Origin: Cristatella mucedo
Lineage: Eukaryota; Bryozoa; Phylactolaemata; Cristatellidae
Direction: 5' to 3'
DNA: 64,000 nucleotides
Assembly (NCBI GenBank): GCA_009760855.2
Contig: WPIO01000176.1
Span: forward strand, 353,501-417,500
Every line of letters begins with the position of its first letter. The first letter of the stretch is position 1. Position numbers and translations under genes: made by a program. The notes under the pieces are model-generated. The model saw only the letters and a list, made by a program, of their open reading frames with translations. It did no database searches and was not told the origin of the DNA. Shown one piece after another: positions 22,031-33,015 of the stretch.

Positions 22031-23084
22031 ACGACGGCGAAAGCTCGTAACTCGAGCGAGAAGCAGCATGAAACATCTCGTCCAATCGGGTCCGCTGGAG
22101 ACTAGGATTTTGTTCTTGCTTTCGTCCACGAGCTTGGTGATAGAGCTACGTGCATAGATAGATAGGGTTGCAATTACCCCAGGACCGATCCAGAAGGGGC
22201 GTGCCTCTAAGCGGCTTGCCCTCTCCTTTTCCGCAGTGCGATTGAGCGGCTGATCGGTGGCGCGGTCTGGGTCCAGTCCCTCCGAGAAGATTCGGATGCT
22301 ATCGCGGCTAGGTGACGTGGTCTCGTTCCCGTAGATTACCGGCTGAAAATAGAAGGCGTGTCACAGTTGAATAACTCGAGTCGAAAAGACGCGCGGAACT
22401 GATAAGATTGCGGCGGCACGCGACCAAAGAGCCCCAGCGGAAGTGGGCGGGCGCATAACGCGCCGTTAGCTCCCACTCCCGGCAGCCCGCCCAGGCAGGC
22501 GCGGCCGCCGTCCGTCGGCTCTCCGAGGTCTGCGGCGGCAGCGGCGGCAGCGGCGGCGGCGGCGGCGACGGCGGGCCAGATCGCCGATCGGTGATCGGAG
22601 CGAGCTCGGCTGCTCCCTCCTCCGGCTGCCGAGGCTGCGGGCTCAACTCTCCCGGGTGAATAAAAGACGCGCACGGCTGCATATCCGTTTCGAGTGCTTT
22701 CTATCGCCATCTATCGAGTGCGGCGTTTAGATGAACGCGGCCGACGGCTGCGCTGCGCACCGTACGCTCTGTTCGTGAGTCCTCGCGCAGGCGGCATGCC
22801 CCGAGAACAGCTCTCGTTCGCTCCTACTCTCAAGAAATGCCCTCTGTCGCTCTTTATCCCGAGGACTGCTCTCTTTGATGTTGCCTGTCGCCCTTTCTAA
22901 TCTGCCGCACGCCGTCGGCCGACGCCACGTTCATTTCCGCCTCGGTCGCGTCGCGCCGCGTCGCGCCAATTACGTTCGCCCAGGTCGAGCTCGCGTCGGC
23001 GGCGCTACTGGCGTTCGCGCGACGTGACGCAATACCGCTACGTGGCCGCTCTGCATGCCTACTAACCCGGTCGCCAACCCCACG

Positions 23085-23159
<75 letters not shown>
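23085..23159. repeat. GCC repeat, 25 units
   Basis: 75 bases of pure GCC. Read on the minus strand it gives polyglycine or polyalanine inside long spurious frames. Confidence 0.98.
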
Positions 23160-23493
23160 CAGCCGCCGACGCGGCCCACCGCGGCCGACCGGGGTCGCCA
23201 CCCGCGGCAGCCGGGCGGAGTGTGACCGGCTAGCCGACGGCAGCCTATCAGCCGTCTGAGTTGGCCAAACAGCAGCGCCGCCTGTCGGCGGCGGAACCCG
23301 GACCGAGAGGCGGGCCTTACTTACTCTTTCGGAGCGGCGACGCTGCAGCGTGCCGCCGCGCCATTGGACGCGCACGCTGCGCCGCGTGCGAGTCGCGACC
23401 GCGAGACCACTTCGCGAGGAGTGCGAGACGACGAGCCTGCGACAGCGAGCGAGCGAGACGAGAGCTCTCGTAGTCGCGTGCAGGGCAGCCGTC

Positions 23494-23614
23494 ATGCGGT
23501 TCGCGAAGCTGTGGATATGCGCCGCCGCCGCCGCTGCGTGCGCTCTGACTGCGGCGTCGTCGCCCTCGACGTCGTCAGCGTCCGCCAGGAACCGAACTCG
23601 AACAAAAGTGGGAG
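23494..23614 (+). CDS. Candidate first coding exon of a secreted or membrane protein
   Basis: An ATG at 23494 in acceptable context (GCCGTCATGC) starts a peptide with the classic layout of a secretory signal. A short basic start (MRFAKLW) is followed by a hydrophobic alanine-rich core of about 14 residues (ICAAAAAACALTAA), and then a polar serine-rich stretch where cleavage could occur near residue 20-22. The frame stays open to GGGAG followed by GTGAGC at 23615, a strong 5' splice donor. This leaves 40 codons plus one base, a phase-1 intron, which is common after signal peptides in extracellular modular proteins. The exon lies in a CpG-rich block with no TATA box seen, as expected for a CpG-type promoter. 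The mature part (ARNRTRTKVG) is too short to name a family. No downstream exon was identified. Confidence 0.45.
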
Positions 23615-24655
23615 GTGAGCGAGAGCGAGGCGCCAGCGTCCGCAGCGTCCGCCTCGCGAGCGCGCGCCGCGCGGCTACGAACGCGTCCTGCCGGCAGTGT
23701 CGCGGGGAGCCGGCGCCGCGCCGCCGCCGCCGCCGCTTTGCGGCGTCCGTCGCGTCCGAGCGATCGCCGCGGCGCGAACGCTCGGCGCGCCGCGGCGACA
23801 GAGCGACTGGCGCTCGGCCTGGCCGCGGCGGCCCCGCCGTCGACGGGTGCGCCGCTGCGATGTTGTCGCTCAATTAACGCGCCGCCCCTCTTGGGGACGC
23901 GCTGCTTCGCGGCGCGGTCCGAATGCATAATAGTTGGGCGCCGCGAGGAACGGAGCGACTGCGAAGTCCTGGCAAAGCCCGGGTCAATAACCGGCCGCCG
24001 CCGCCGAACCTGGCGCGCGGATAGCAAGCCGCCGGCTGCGGCGGCGGCCGGTTCTCCGCGAAGCCGCAAAGAGCAGCAGCGCTCAGCGTCCTCAGGCCAG
24101 TGGCGGCTATACGCGGCCGCAGCAGCCGCGGCCGCCGACGGAGTTCGTCGTCTCCGACGTCGCACTTGGTCCTGCTCCTCGCCCCGCCCACGACTGCAGC
24201 CCTGTAGCCCAGATGGCTCCTCGTCGGTTGTCGCCGGCTCTGCGCCGTTTCGCCGGCCAGTTGTTAAGCGGCCGAGCTCCTGATGCGAGTGGCTCCGACT
24301 TTAATGATTCGCCCGTATTCGCGTGTCCCTGGAAGCAATGAAAGCTCTCTTTACGACCAGCTGCTAGCACCAGTTGCAAGGGCGAGCGGAGACCGGATGC
24401 CGCTGCTTGCGCTGCTGCTGCTGCTGCTGCATCCGTCTGTCTGTGTCTGTGCTAGAGGCCAGTGGTCGTAGCTCGCCCATAGGCTGCCCCTCCTCACTAC
24501 TCCACTTACTTGCTCTCCTCCCATTTTCTCTCTACTTTTCCCTGATCCTGCTCTCCCTACCGTCGTCCTACTGGCTCGACTTTCATTCGCAGTTCCGCCA
24601 TCTTTTTTTCGTGTCTCTCCATCTCATTTTATCGCCTTCAATTGATCGCAGTTCC

Positions 24656-24676
24656 GGCGTCTCTCTCTCCCTTTCT

Positions 24677-24736
<60 letters not shown>

Positions 24737-24780
24737 TCCCATCTCTCTCTCTCTCCTCTCTCCCATCTCTCTCTTTTCCT
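24656..24780. repeat. CT microsatellite with CTCC interruptions
   Basis: About 60 bases of pure CT near 24680-24733, flanked by CTCTCC-type words. Confidence 0.95.
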
Positions 24781-25357
24781 TACACTTGCCATCCCACTCT
24801 GTCTCGTCTCTCCAACGAACGCCACTCGGCCTAAGAGCAGAGGTCGGACGCTTGTACTCAGCGACAACGGCTGGCGGAGCCGGGGCTTCGAGTCTTGCAG
24901 CAGGCGGAATTCAGCAGCAGGCAATTCGCGACGACATGCTACTCGCAGGCGGAAGCCGCTACTGCCGTCTTCTGCCGGCGCTGTGCACACGACTCAATCA
25001 AATCAGCTAACGGTCCTCTTTGCGTCGCTCGCCGCTCGCCGCTTGCGGTGCCCTCGCTCGCCACTGCCCTCAGCGCCCTCGCTGTCACCATCATCGCTCG
25101 GCTGCCTCCGCGTCTCTGTCGCATCGGGCGCGTCCGTCGCGCGTGGACGCGGTGCTGGCGTTTCTCTCCGCTCCGCTCTTTAGGAGGGGCTCAGGTATGG
25201 CGGCGTTCAGTTTGCGCTAGCGCTCTCTAGTGATCGGCTCACCGACGCAGCGCCGGAGGACAGATTAGCCGCCTCTGGCGGGAAGCGTCGCCGCCGCCGC
25301 TTAGCTACCGCCGACCGTGCGCTCGCTCGACGACGTAAGCGCCAAGCATCCGGGCGT

Positions 25358-25387
25358 CCTCTCGAGCCGCAGCGGCGGCTCGAGAGG
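25358..25387. repeat. Short perfect inverted repeat
   Basis: Arms of 13 bases (CCTCTCGAGCCGC and its complement) with a 4-base AGCG loop. Confidence 0.8.
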
Positions 25388-27797
25388 CCGCCCAGCGGTG
25401 GCGGCCGCCATCACTCGCGGAGATTGATCGGCGGGTCGGATGGGTGGCTGTGTGTGCGTGCGGTGTGTGTTGTGGGGTAACTGCAGCAACGGGGGCCGGA
25501 ATGGCCGGAGCGAGGGCGAGGGGGAGGTAGCCGGACGGTAGCCGGAATGGCCGGAGCGAGGGCGAGGTGGAGCTGCACCGGTAGCCGGTAGCCGAAGTGG
25601 GTGCGACAGATGGCGGCAGCGGCGGCGGCGGGTGCCATCTCACCCAGCAGCCGCCGTCACGGCTGCCGCGCGAGTGGCCACTGCAGCGCTAGCACGACGC
25701 GCTTCGTCACGCTTCGCGCCTCCTCGACAGAGAGAGCCCGTCTTGGGCAGGCGCTCACTTGTCGTCTGAATCGCCGGCCATTTTCCTATCGCTGGACATC
25801 CGAGCGGCAGCGCATTTTATCGAGCCGGCGTCTGCGGCCGCAGTTGGCTGCGGCGGCGACTAATTTAGAGCGCGAAGGAAGCTCGGGCGTCGGGCTTCAC
25901 TGTTGGGAGGAGGCGTCGCCGGTGGCATTGCACCTAGTCCGGGCGGCTGACGCCCTTCCGGCGGCCTTCCCTACCGCCGCCGCTGCACCGCCGCCGCCGA
26001 AGCTCTCCAGGCGCGGCCCAGACGACGTCCGCTGCGCGAGCGAACGTCGCTCTCCGCTCGGCAGCGGAGAGCGGGAGGCCGATTACTGTCGTTTCGCTAA
26101 TCGCCGGATCCATTTAATTTACCCCCGACACCGGAGCATCGGGCATCGCACGATTGGCGCCGACTGGCGCCGAGCAGAGACATGCTGCCGCAACGACGCC
26201 ACTTGAAGCCGCAGCGGCCGCCGCCGCCGTCGTCGGCGAACGGAGGCAAACAAGTAGCGCTGCGGCGACGCCTACGGCGGTTGCGTTGCGTTCACAGGGC
26301 AGCGCAGAGCGATGTCGAATCCTTCTCCGAGACTCACTAGACTGGGGCTGCAGCGAGTGCATAGATATGCTGTAGGGCATGCCTCGGGGAGCGCGGACTG
26401 AAGAGGGCGAGCGGGCGCCCGCTAGCGCCGCCAGCGGATGCCAGTGAGCGAAGCAAAACTGACGCCCTGAATGTAATGTCACGTAATGTATCTTCATTCT
26501 GGAACCCCTCCGCAAAGACTATGCGGGTGTCGTGCAGGAGAGGAGGGACCCGCCTGACTCGGCGACGCGGAGCACGCTGAGCGCGGGGTCGCGCTGCGCC
26601 TGCGACGCGTCCTCTTCGCACGGCCTCCTGACATTTGCCAGCCGCCGTTCGCGCGAGCGCCGGCAGCCCGAGCCTAGCAGTCGATGCAGCAGCGTGACTA
26701 AGCTAAGGTCAGGCTCTAATGAGCCGATCGCTTTGGACCGCCGCTAGGGACACGACGGCAGCGGCGTGTGCGGACAGAGCTGCCGCTTGGCATTTGCCGC
26801 CGCGACCGCTGGATGCGGCTGGCTGCGGTGGCGGTCGCGACGACGGCGGCGGCGGCGGCGTTCCATTTTCCCGCGCTAATCGTCTACGACGGGCGCACGT
26901 TGGCCGAACGACTGGCGTCGGCCGCTGTCGCCCGCCATGCGAGACGCTGTCGCGGGCGAGAGACGCTCGAGACGCCCTCACGACAGCCTCGGCAGGTTGT
27001 TCGACCGGCGAACGAAATGCGATTATTGCGTGAATTATTATGGATTTCTGAAGCGCTTTCGACATGATTACGCAGTAAGCTACGATAGCTGTTCGTCGCG
27101 TCGCGATCCGAGCGCGGCGGCGGCGGGCGCTTGAGCCGCCCGAAAACTCCGACGTGAGCTACCGGTCAGTCACGCGGGCAGCTCTTCGCTGCCCACTCCT
27201 CGCCAAAAGAGTCGATAGCTGGCTGGCGTGCGCCTCCCACGCGCGAACGCCTCTCGCGGCCCTCGACCAGGGGCGCATCCAGGATTGGGCCGCGTATGGG
27301 GCCTGACCTTAACCCTGCCGTGCGCAGCCAGCCGATCCCGGGCAGACATGGCGGCGTATCAGGCCACGTCCAGCCTTCCGATAGACTCAACGGGGAGAAC
27401 GCAAGTCCGTCTGCCTCCTGCCGTACGCCTACGGCCCCGTCGAGTGCGGCCGGCCATTTTCCTCTCGGCCGGCTCTTTGATTTGGCGAAATCGGCGAGCG
27501 ATCGTCGCGCGCGATCGGCGATCTCGAGCGGGCTACGGGCCCCAGACGGCGGCGCCGAGGTCCGCCGCAAGCTGGCGCCGGGGATGGCGGCGGTCTGCTA
27601 TCGCGACTTGCGACCGTCCGTAACCGCGGCGCGCAGCGGCGAGCCACGTCGGCCGCCGGCATTGTCTCTGCTCTTTTCTAAGCGCGAGCCGCGCGTTGAC
27701 GAGCGCCGCTCGGTGCGCGAGTGCTCGCGAAAAAGAAACAGCGATCGGAGAGCGCCGAGCGCTCTCAACGCACCCGCGGAGCCAAAGATGTCGAGAT

Positions 27798-27904
27798 CCG
27801 GCGCCGGTAGAGAGCGGGCCAGCCGCGGCCGGCTGCCGCCGGCGGCTGCGGAGAGCGGGCCGGCGGCAGCCGGCCGCAGCCGGCCCGCTCTCCTCTGGCG
27901 CCGG
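27798..27904. repeat. GC-rich hairpin with about 46-base arms
   Basis: The left arm 27798-27843 (begins CCGGCGCCGGTAGAG) pairs with the right arm 27859-27904 (ends CTCTGGCGCCGG), with a few mismatches. The spacer is 15 bases. The pairing is extremely GC-rich. Confidence 0.8.
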
Positions 27905-28531
27905 CAGGCTCTCATTGATCGTCCTCGTAATCGCGGACTTACAAAAGAGCTTTCCGTTTTTAACCAGGCTTTATAACCATCTCGCTAAGCTGAGGAGCGT
28001 TTAGCCTTAGCCTTAGCGCGCTCTCGCAGCTTTACGCTGCTGTCTCATCTACGGCCGCGCGGAGACGTCGCGAGACCGTGCCCTACTGGCTCGCAGCCGA
28101 GCCTCCACGATCGGAAGCAGCCCTTACCGGAAGCAGAGCGTCGGCGGCGCGACGTCCGATTCACCGCTTCGTCCGTCCGCAGCGGGTTTCTGGAGAGCCC
28201 TCGATTTGGCGGGCCGCCGAGGTCAATACCTCGGTTCGCGGCGGGCTCGCGCGTCGAGCTGTGAGTAGCGACCGCCGGCCGGCGTGCCGTCGACGGCTGG
28301 CGTGAAAGAGAGGTTTGCACGGAGCTCGAACGCGGTTTAACTGACGATTGCCTATTAATGAGCGCCGCGCTTACAGTGCGTCCTTCCCTATAGAGCTTTG
28401 CGGCCTTCGGCCTCGCTCTCATGAAAAAGGCAGACTGCGAAGTACCGGTGAGTGTCCAGGGAGGGACGGCGCCGGACGGCTCTGCGCAGGAACGCCGATC
28501 CCAAAAGCTCAAACAATGATTGCGTATCGCA

Positions 28532-28850
28532 GATAATAATATTAATAGTAATAATAACACATTTGTATAAAGCCCTCAGAGAAGTGGATCTCTCTCCGGG
28601 TACTTTACAGATGCTGCAAAGAAAGCCTTACCAAGTCTTTTGTTGTAACGTCCGCAAGCAGCAGACATAGTGTAAGCTAGTACATGCGCATGAAGGACGA
28701 ATCGCAAAGACCCATCAAATGCTGTAGTAAGCAGATGCGTAGTAAGCTTGTTTTTCAAATTTCGTCAGGCCAAGGGATGTTGTGACGTGCATCGATAGTG
28801 AGTACCAGGGCTTTGGGAACTGCATTGAGACTGACCGCAACTCGGAAATT
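28532..28850 (-). mobile_element. LINE 3' untranslated region (type 2)
   Basis: ATAATAATATTAATAGTAAT microsatellite, ATTTGTATAAAGCCCTCAGA, GAAGTGGATCTCTCTCCGGG and TCGCAAAGACCCATCAAATG. The inner AGAGA/TCTCT arm is kept. The region after 28740 continues into degraded LINE coding remnants (AGTACCAGGGCTTTGGGAAC). Confidence 0.75.
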
Positions 28851-28993
28851 CCACCTCTGACAAACAAACAAAGGAGTTTGCCGGCCCGGAAACTGAAGCT
28901 TCCCAACTAGGAGCTTCTCAAACTTCGACTTCCGCGTTTTACTTCCACTCCGCGTGCACCCGGCCGGCCCCGAGCGTCAGTCCTTCGAAACCG

Positions 28994-29029
28994 GGGTCAG
29001 GGTCAGGGTCAGGGTCAGGGTCAGGGTTA
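28994..29029. repeat. Telomere-like GGGTCA repeat
   Basis: Five GGGTCA units followed by one GGGTTA, the animal telomere unit. The array is too short to be a telomere. Confidence 0.9.
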
Positions 29030-29325
29030 GTTGGCCTCCTTTACTTACGCCTAGGCCGATCGGACAATGCTGCTGCACACTGAATGGATGAGAAAATACT
29101 GAACGGCAGAGAGAATGGCGCACAGAGCTGTTGTACAAGATTGGAGCGCGCTGTAGAAAACCTCTCCGCGGCGTGACGCCACTAGACGCTACGCTCCGGC
29201 GTGACGCTGCTAGCTTGATCCCGGTCGCTTTGTTGAGGTACAAACGGAAACACGAAGCGAAACGGAAGCACATGCGAGTGCTCGCTGACAATGCGCCCGT
29301 CGCGACTCGTCACGAGCTCCTTTCT

Positions 29326-29328
<3 letters not shown>

Positions 29329-29411
<83 letters not shown>
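29329..29411. repeat. CT microsatellite
   Basis: About 80 bases of pure CT. Confidence 0.98.
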
Positions 29412-29417
<6 letters not shown>

Positions 29418-29684
29418 CCTCATTTTCTCTCCGATCGGTTTACCAAATTTTCTACCTACAGAGTTGATTTCTACCTACAGTTATGGATATTTCTAAAAAT
29501 CCAGCTCAGTATCTACCTCGAGTACAGTCTATTGTCACAGGAATAGCATGTTGGCTCTGGGAAGAGATCGTCCTCCCCCTCCGCTTAACGCAGCGCTTGA
29601 CTGGTGCTAGTCCTTGGAGATAGTCGACTGACATTGAGCGGCGACGACACCACAGCTCGACAGCAAGCGAGAGCGCACGCGCCT

Positions 29685-29736
29685 TTATCACGTGCCTTAA
29701 TCACGTGCCTTAATCACGTGCCTTAATCACGTGCTT
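29685..29736. promoter_or_regulatory. Four CACGTG E-boxes in 13-base tandem array
   Basis: CACGTG occurs at 29689, 29702, 29715 and 29728 inside a 13-base unit (ATCACGTGCCTTA). CACGTG is the canonical binding site of several bHLH and bHLH-zipper factors such as Myc/Max, USF and CLOCK. Whether this is regulatory or a chance minisatellite cannot be told, and no transcription unit is visible next to it. Confidence 0.4.
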
Positions 29737-29742
29737 CAATGA

Positions 29743-30080
29743 CTAGTCCATGTCCTTAGCATACGGCATGCACTACAGTCCGCAGCGGATGAGGACCTCA
29801 TCTGGCCGGGACGAGTCATCAAGTACAGCTGACTATCAATCGCTTGAGAACACCTTTTTTATAAGGTCAAACACGTAGGTTATGTCATTTCCGGTAGCTA
29901 ATGATTATAAATCGGGTATCGATGATAATCCCTCGCCGCTCCCAGTGGAAATTTGCATGCAAATGTCTGCCCCTTAGTCTCAACCCAGGGCTAAGGTGCT
30001 CGCACGTCACGACCTGCAGGCCGCATCCTGCACTTCGCTATCCTTTAGTTCCCACTCTGACTGGCGGTGGCGCCGTAGTC
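29743..30080. other. No gene recognised
   Basis: Short intergenic-looking stretch. It contains AGGGCTAAGGTGCTCGCACG near 29990, a possible remnant of a SINE head. Confidence 0.3.
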
Positions 30081-30354
<274 letters not shown>

Positions 30355-30548
30355 CAGCTGTCCTCTCTCCAGCATCCTGCAAGCTGCATGTCGCATGTCT
30401 GCGATAATCGCAATACTCTAGTCCCACCCCCCCCGAAACGTTTTCCTCGTACCTAACCTATCGCGGTTTAGCTCTCCGAGCGAGCCTCGCTCTCGCTCTC
30501 CCGATCGTTTAACACTCTCCCCCAACCTCGTGTCGCAGCAGCTCGGCC

Positions 30549-30624
30549 GCCCAGCGCACGCAGCAGCGCAGTACTCCGGCGCTGTCCGCCGCTCCGGAGC
30601 ACTGCGCTGCTGCGTGCGCTGGGC
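30549..30624. repeat. Hairpin with 31-base arms, one mismatch
   Basis: The left arm 30549-30579 and right arm 30594-30624 are complementary except for one position (GCAGTACTCC against GCAGTGCTCC). The spacer is 14 bases. Such near-perfect pairing implies recent origin or selection. Confidence 0.9.
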
Positions 30625-31830
30625 GACGCTTCGCGCCGAGCAGCGCGACGCGTGCCGCACTGGCGACACGCGCGAGCGACGCTGCATTCGCTGTGCGTCC
30701 CTCAGCGACCGGCGCTGGCCAGTCACTGTCCGCTATCGTCACCGCTGGCCCAGTACGTCCAGCCTACGCCTCTGCGGAGCTAAGCGGGCGCGCGAGGGGC
30801 GGCGGTGGCGACAAAGCTTAGACCATCGACGCCGCCGCAAATGGCGGCGGCGGCGGACTGCGTCGACGAGACCGCAGTGGCGGCGGCGGCGTCGGGTGGC
30901 CTGTCGCGACGGCCTCTTATCGACTGGCGGCGTCGCAGCGCTCGCTCAGCCGGTTTCTTGCCCGAAGAAGCCCGAAAAACCGCATCGCCGCCGCCGCCGC
31001 CGACTGGAACGGGCGGCTGCGGGCGGCTAATTTGGTGCAGTCTGGCCGGCGGCCTCTCGAGCCGCACCGCAGATAAGCGACTTATTTGCCGCGCAGCGAG
31101 AGGGCGCTCGAAGCGCGTGCGCCGAATGCGAGGACGAAGCGGCGGCGGCGACAGCGGCTGCGGCGGCGCGGCGCCAAGTAAAGCCGCCGTTTGTCAAGTG
31201 CTTATCCCTTTAAACTTTGCGCCCGCGTCTTCGCGACGAGTGGTCTGGCAAACACGGCCCAGCTGCCGATTACCGCCGCAGCGAGAGGGCCGCGTTTCGA
31301 CTCTTGGCGCCTCGCTGGAGTGACGTTCGCCGTGTCAGCTTTATTTAAGGAAATAAAATGTCAAAAATGGGATGCGCGAATTAATTATTTTGTAAGCTTA
31401 CGCCGCTATATACACAGCTAATGAGCCGCCGCCGCCACCGCGGCGCTGCCGGGGCGGCGGCATCGTCGAGGCGTCATCGCAGATCCCTCAGTGTAAACAC
31501 TCGGCGGGTGCAGCGGAATCCGCCGACTCGATGGGGCCTTTGTTACGCCGCATGCACGGATGCCGCTGCTGGCGCAGCTGCGCGCGGCGAGCGACGAGCC
31601 GGGCGGGATCCCGGAAGCGATAATGGCCGCCGCCGCGCGCGCCCTGGGTCGCTCGTGGGTGGGCCCGCTTAGCTGACCGCGAGGGCGGCTTTCGGAAAGG
31701 TAACGCCGCCGCCGCCGCGAGTGAGACCGCAATCGGCTACCCATTTCCGACCGGCAGCCGCGATTCGCAGCGGCAGGCGGTTCGCGAGACGTACTGCAAC
31801 GGGCCACGTGATCTTGTCCTGGGAAAGCCG
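30625..31830. other. GC-rich stretch, no gene supported
   Basis: An ATG in good context at 30841 opens a frame to 31323 (MAAAADCVDETAV...). The product is alanine-, arginine- and glycine-rich and has no motif, so I do not call it. Opposed frames are of similar length. Confidence 0.35.
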
Positions 31831-31928
31831 GACATTGACGCGGTGACATTGACGCGGTGATATTGACGCGGTGACATTGATGTGGTGACATTGATGTGGT
31901 GACATTGATGTGGTGACATTGATGTGGT
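31831..31928. repeat. Minisatellite, seven 14-base units
   Basis: Units GACATTGACGCGGT (first three) and GACATTGATGTGGT (last four). The two variants differ by two C-to-T changes, both at CG sites. Confidence 0.95.
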
Positions 31929-32251
31929 GGCATTAACGAGGACCCGCGAAGACAAGTATCGCATTTCTGTATAGATTTCTCATAAAAATAAACCAGCAGG
32001 CCAGAGCGCCTCATTTTCGGGAAGCTATACAAATTCTCAGGTCCGAGGAATTTAGAAGAAATGCATGGCCTTAAAAAAGTGTCAATCTCTTTACCAAGTC
32101 CGTCGCAACCTCCTGAGTTTTTCCGGAGTTTCGCGGCTAGTCACTTCGGAGACGGAATGTATTCTTAGCTCCTAAGCCTTTTAGTGATTGCAAAACTTTG
32201 AGCAAGCGACTACAGCAACGTGAGCAGATTATTTTTGTGCACGCTCGGCTT

Positions 32252-32385
32252 CAATATAATTGATTTGTATAGCGCCCCGAGAGAACTTCATCTCCATTCA
32301 GGCGCTTCTCATCTGCCTCGGGGCTCGAGCCCACGACCTCAGCCAGACCTTGATTGTGGCGAGCACCTTAACCGCTAATACGCTT
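32252..32385 (-). mobile_element. SINE family A
   Basis: GATTTGTATAGCGCCCCGAG, GAACTTCATCTCCATTCAGG, GGGGCTCGAGCCCACGACCT and GCGAGCACCTTAACCGCTAA follow the minus-strand family A order. The 5' end of the head is replaced by other sequence after 32380. Confidence 0.75.
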
Positions 32386-32439
32386 GAAAAAGTCGTCTCG
32401 CAGCAAGTCACTTCAACTCTCGCTAGCTACTCTCCTCAG

Positions 32440-32640
32440 CAGCTAATACGCCGTCGTTTGTTCGCAGAGCCAGCGCACTTTCGGCTATGTACATATTGTC
32501 CATAGCAGGACGAGAGTGAGGTGAGCTGGCTCTGTGCCAAACGACGACGTAGCGGCGCCGAATTAGCTGCCGCTAGGGGCGCAGTGCTCATAGCCCCGAA
32601 AGTGCGCTCAATCTATAAATAGACGACGCCGTATTAGTCG
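32440..32640. repeat. Foldback repeat of about 200 bases, possible MITE
   Basis: The outer arms 32440-32488 (starts CAGCTAATACGCCGTCG, ends CTTTCGGCTATG) and 32589-32640 (starts CATAGCCCCGAAAGTGCGCT, ends GCCGTATTAGTCG) are inverted copies. A second, nested pair inside uses CGTCGTTTGTTCGCAGAGCC (32452-32471) and GGCTCTGTGCCAAACGACG (32527). The layout recalls a foldback or miniature inverted-repeat element. I see no clear target-site duplication. Confidence 0.65.
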
Positions 32641-32837
32641 TGGCCGGACGAGTTGATGTCCCGAAGTTTCCTGCTCTTGAAAACTGTAAGCGTTGAGTAG
32701 TGCAGAAAATAGACCGAGAAACTGAATCTTTTCGTGTGAGTTCGCGCGTTGCGTTGTAGCTCTCAGCGGCTCGGTCTGCGGCGGTGGGAGCTTCGGCGCT
32801 GGGAGCTACTTTTTGGGAAACAGCCAAGTCAGTGTTG

Positions 32838-33015
32838 CTCCCCGGTTTGACTCAGGGGTTAAGGTGCGCGCTTTGGCGATCGAGAGCAGTGGACACTCCC
32901 GACCGAGGTCGAGGTGAACGTATTCGATGGCCGAAGCCGTCGGCTCGAGCCTCGCAGCCCGCGAGAAACGCCTGGATAGAGATGCAGCTTTCTCAGGGCG
33001 CTCTACTAGTGAATT
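32838..33015 (+). mobile_element. SINE family A, head with internal duplication
   Basis: CCGGTTTGACTCAGGGGTTA (A box), two versions of the CCGAGGTCG/GATCGAG block, GTCGGCTCGAGCCTCGCAGC (B box) and the tail GGATAGAGATGCAGCTTTCT, GGGCGCTCTACTAGTGAATT. Confidence 0.7.

Larger units (their letters stand above)
22430..28520. other. CpG-rich block
   Basis: About 6 kb that is extremely rich in CG dinucleotides and in GCC and GGC runs. It contains the signal-peptide exon candidate at 23494, the CCG array at 23085, CT arrays and several hairpins. Many overlapping long frames on both strands (up to 339 residues) are alanine-, arginine- and glycine-rich and look like composition artefacts. It could be a promoter-rich region or several exons too short to recognise. 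Confidence 0.5.

Noticed and set aside
22854-23873. Minus-strand frame of 339 residues
   Set aside because: It runs through the GCC array and overlaps other long frames in the same CpG-rich block. The product is arginine- and alanine-rich with a polyglycine run and no motif, and its length is explained by composition.
24398-24472. Leucine-rich peptide MPLLALLLLLLHPSVCVCAR that looks like a signal peptide
   Set aside because: The hydrophobic part comes from a short CTG run, the frame stops after 24 residues and there is no donor site before the stop.
25601-26206. Plus-strand frame of 201 residues (ATG at 25610 after GCGACAG)
   Set aside because: The start context is good, but the product is low-complexity and overlaps other open frames. 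No donor or motif was found.
28994-29029. Chromosome end
   Set aside because: The telomere-like array is only six units long and is embedded in ordinary sequence on both sides.
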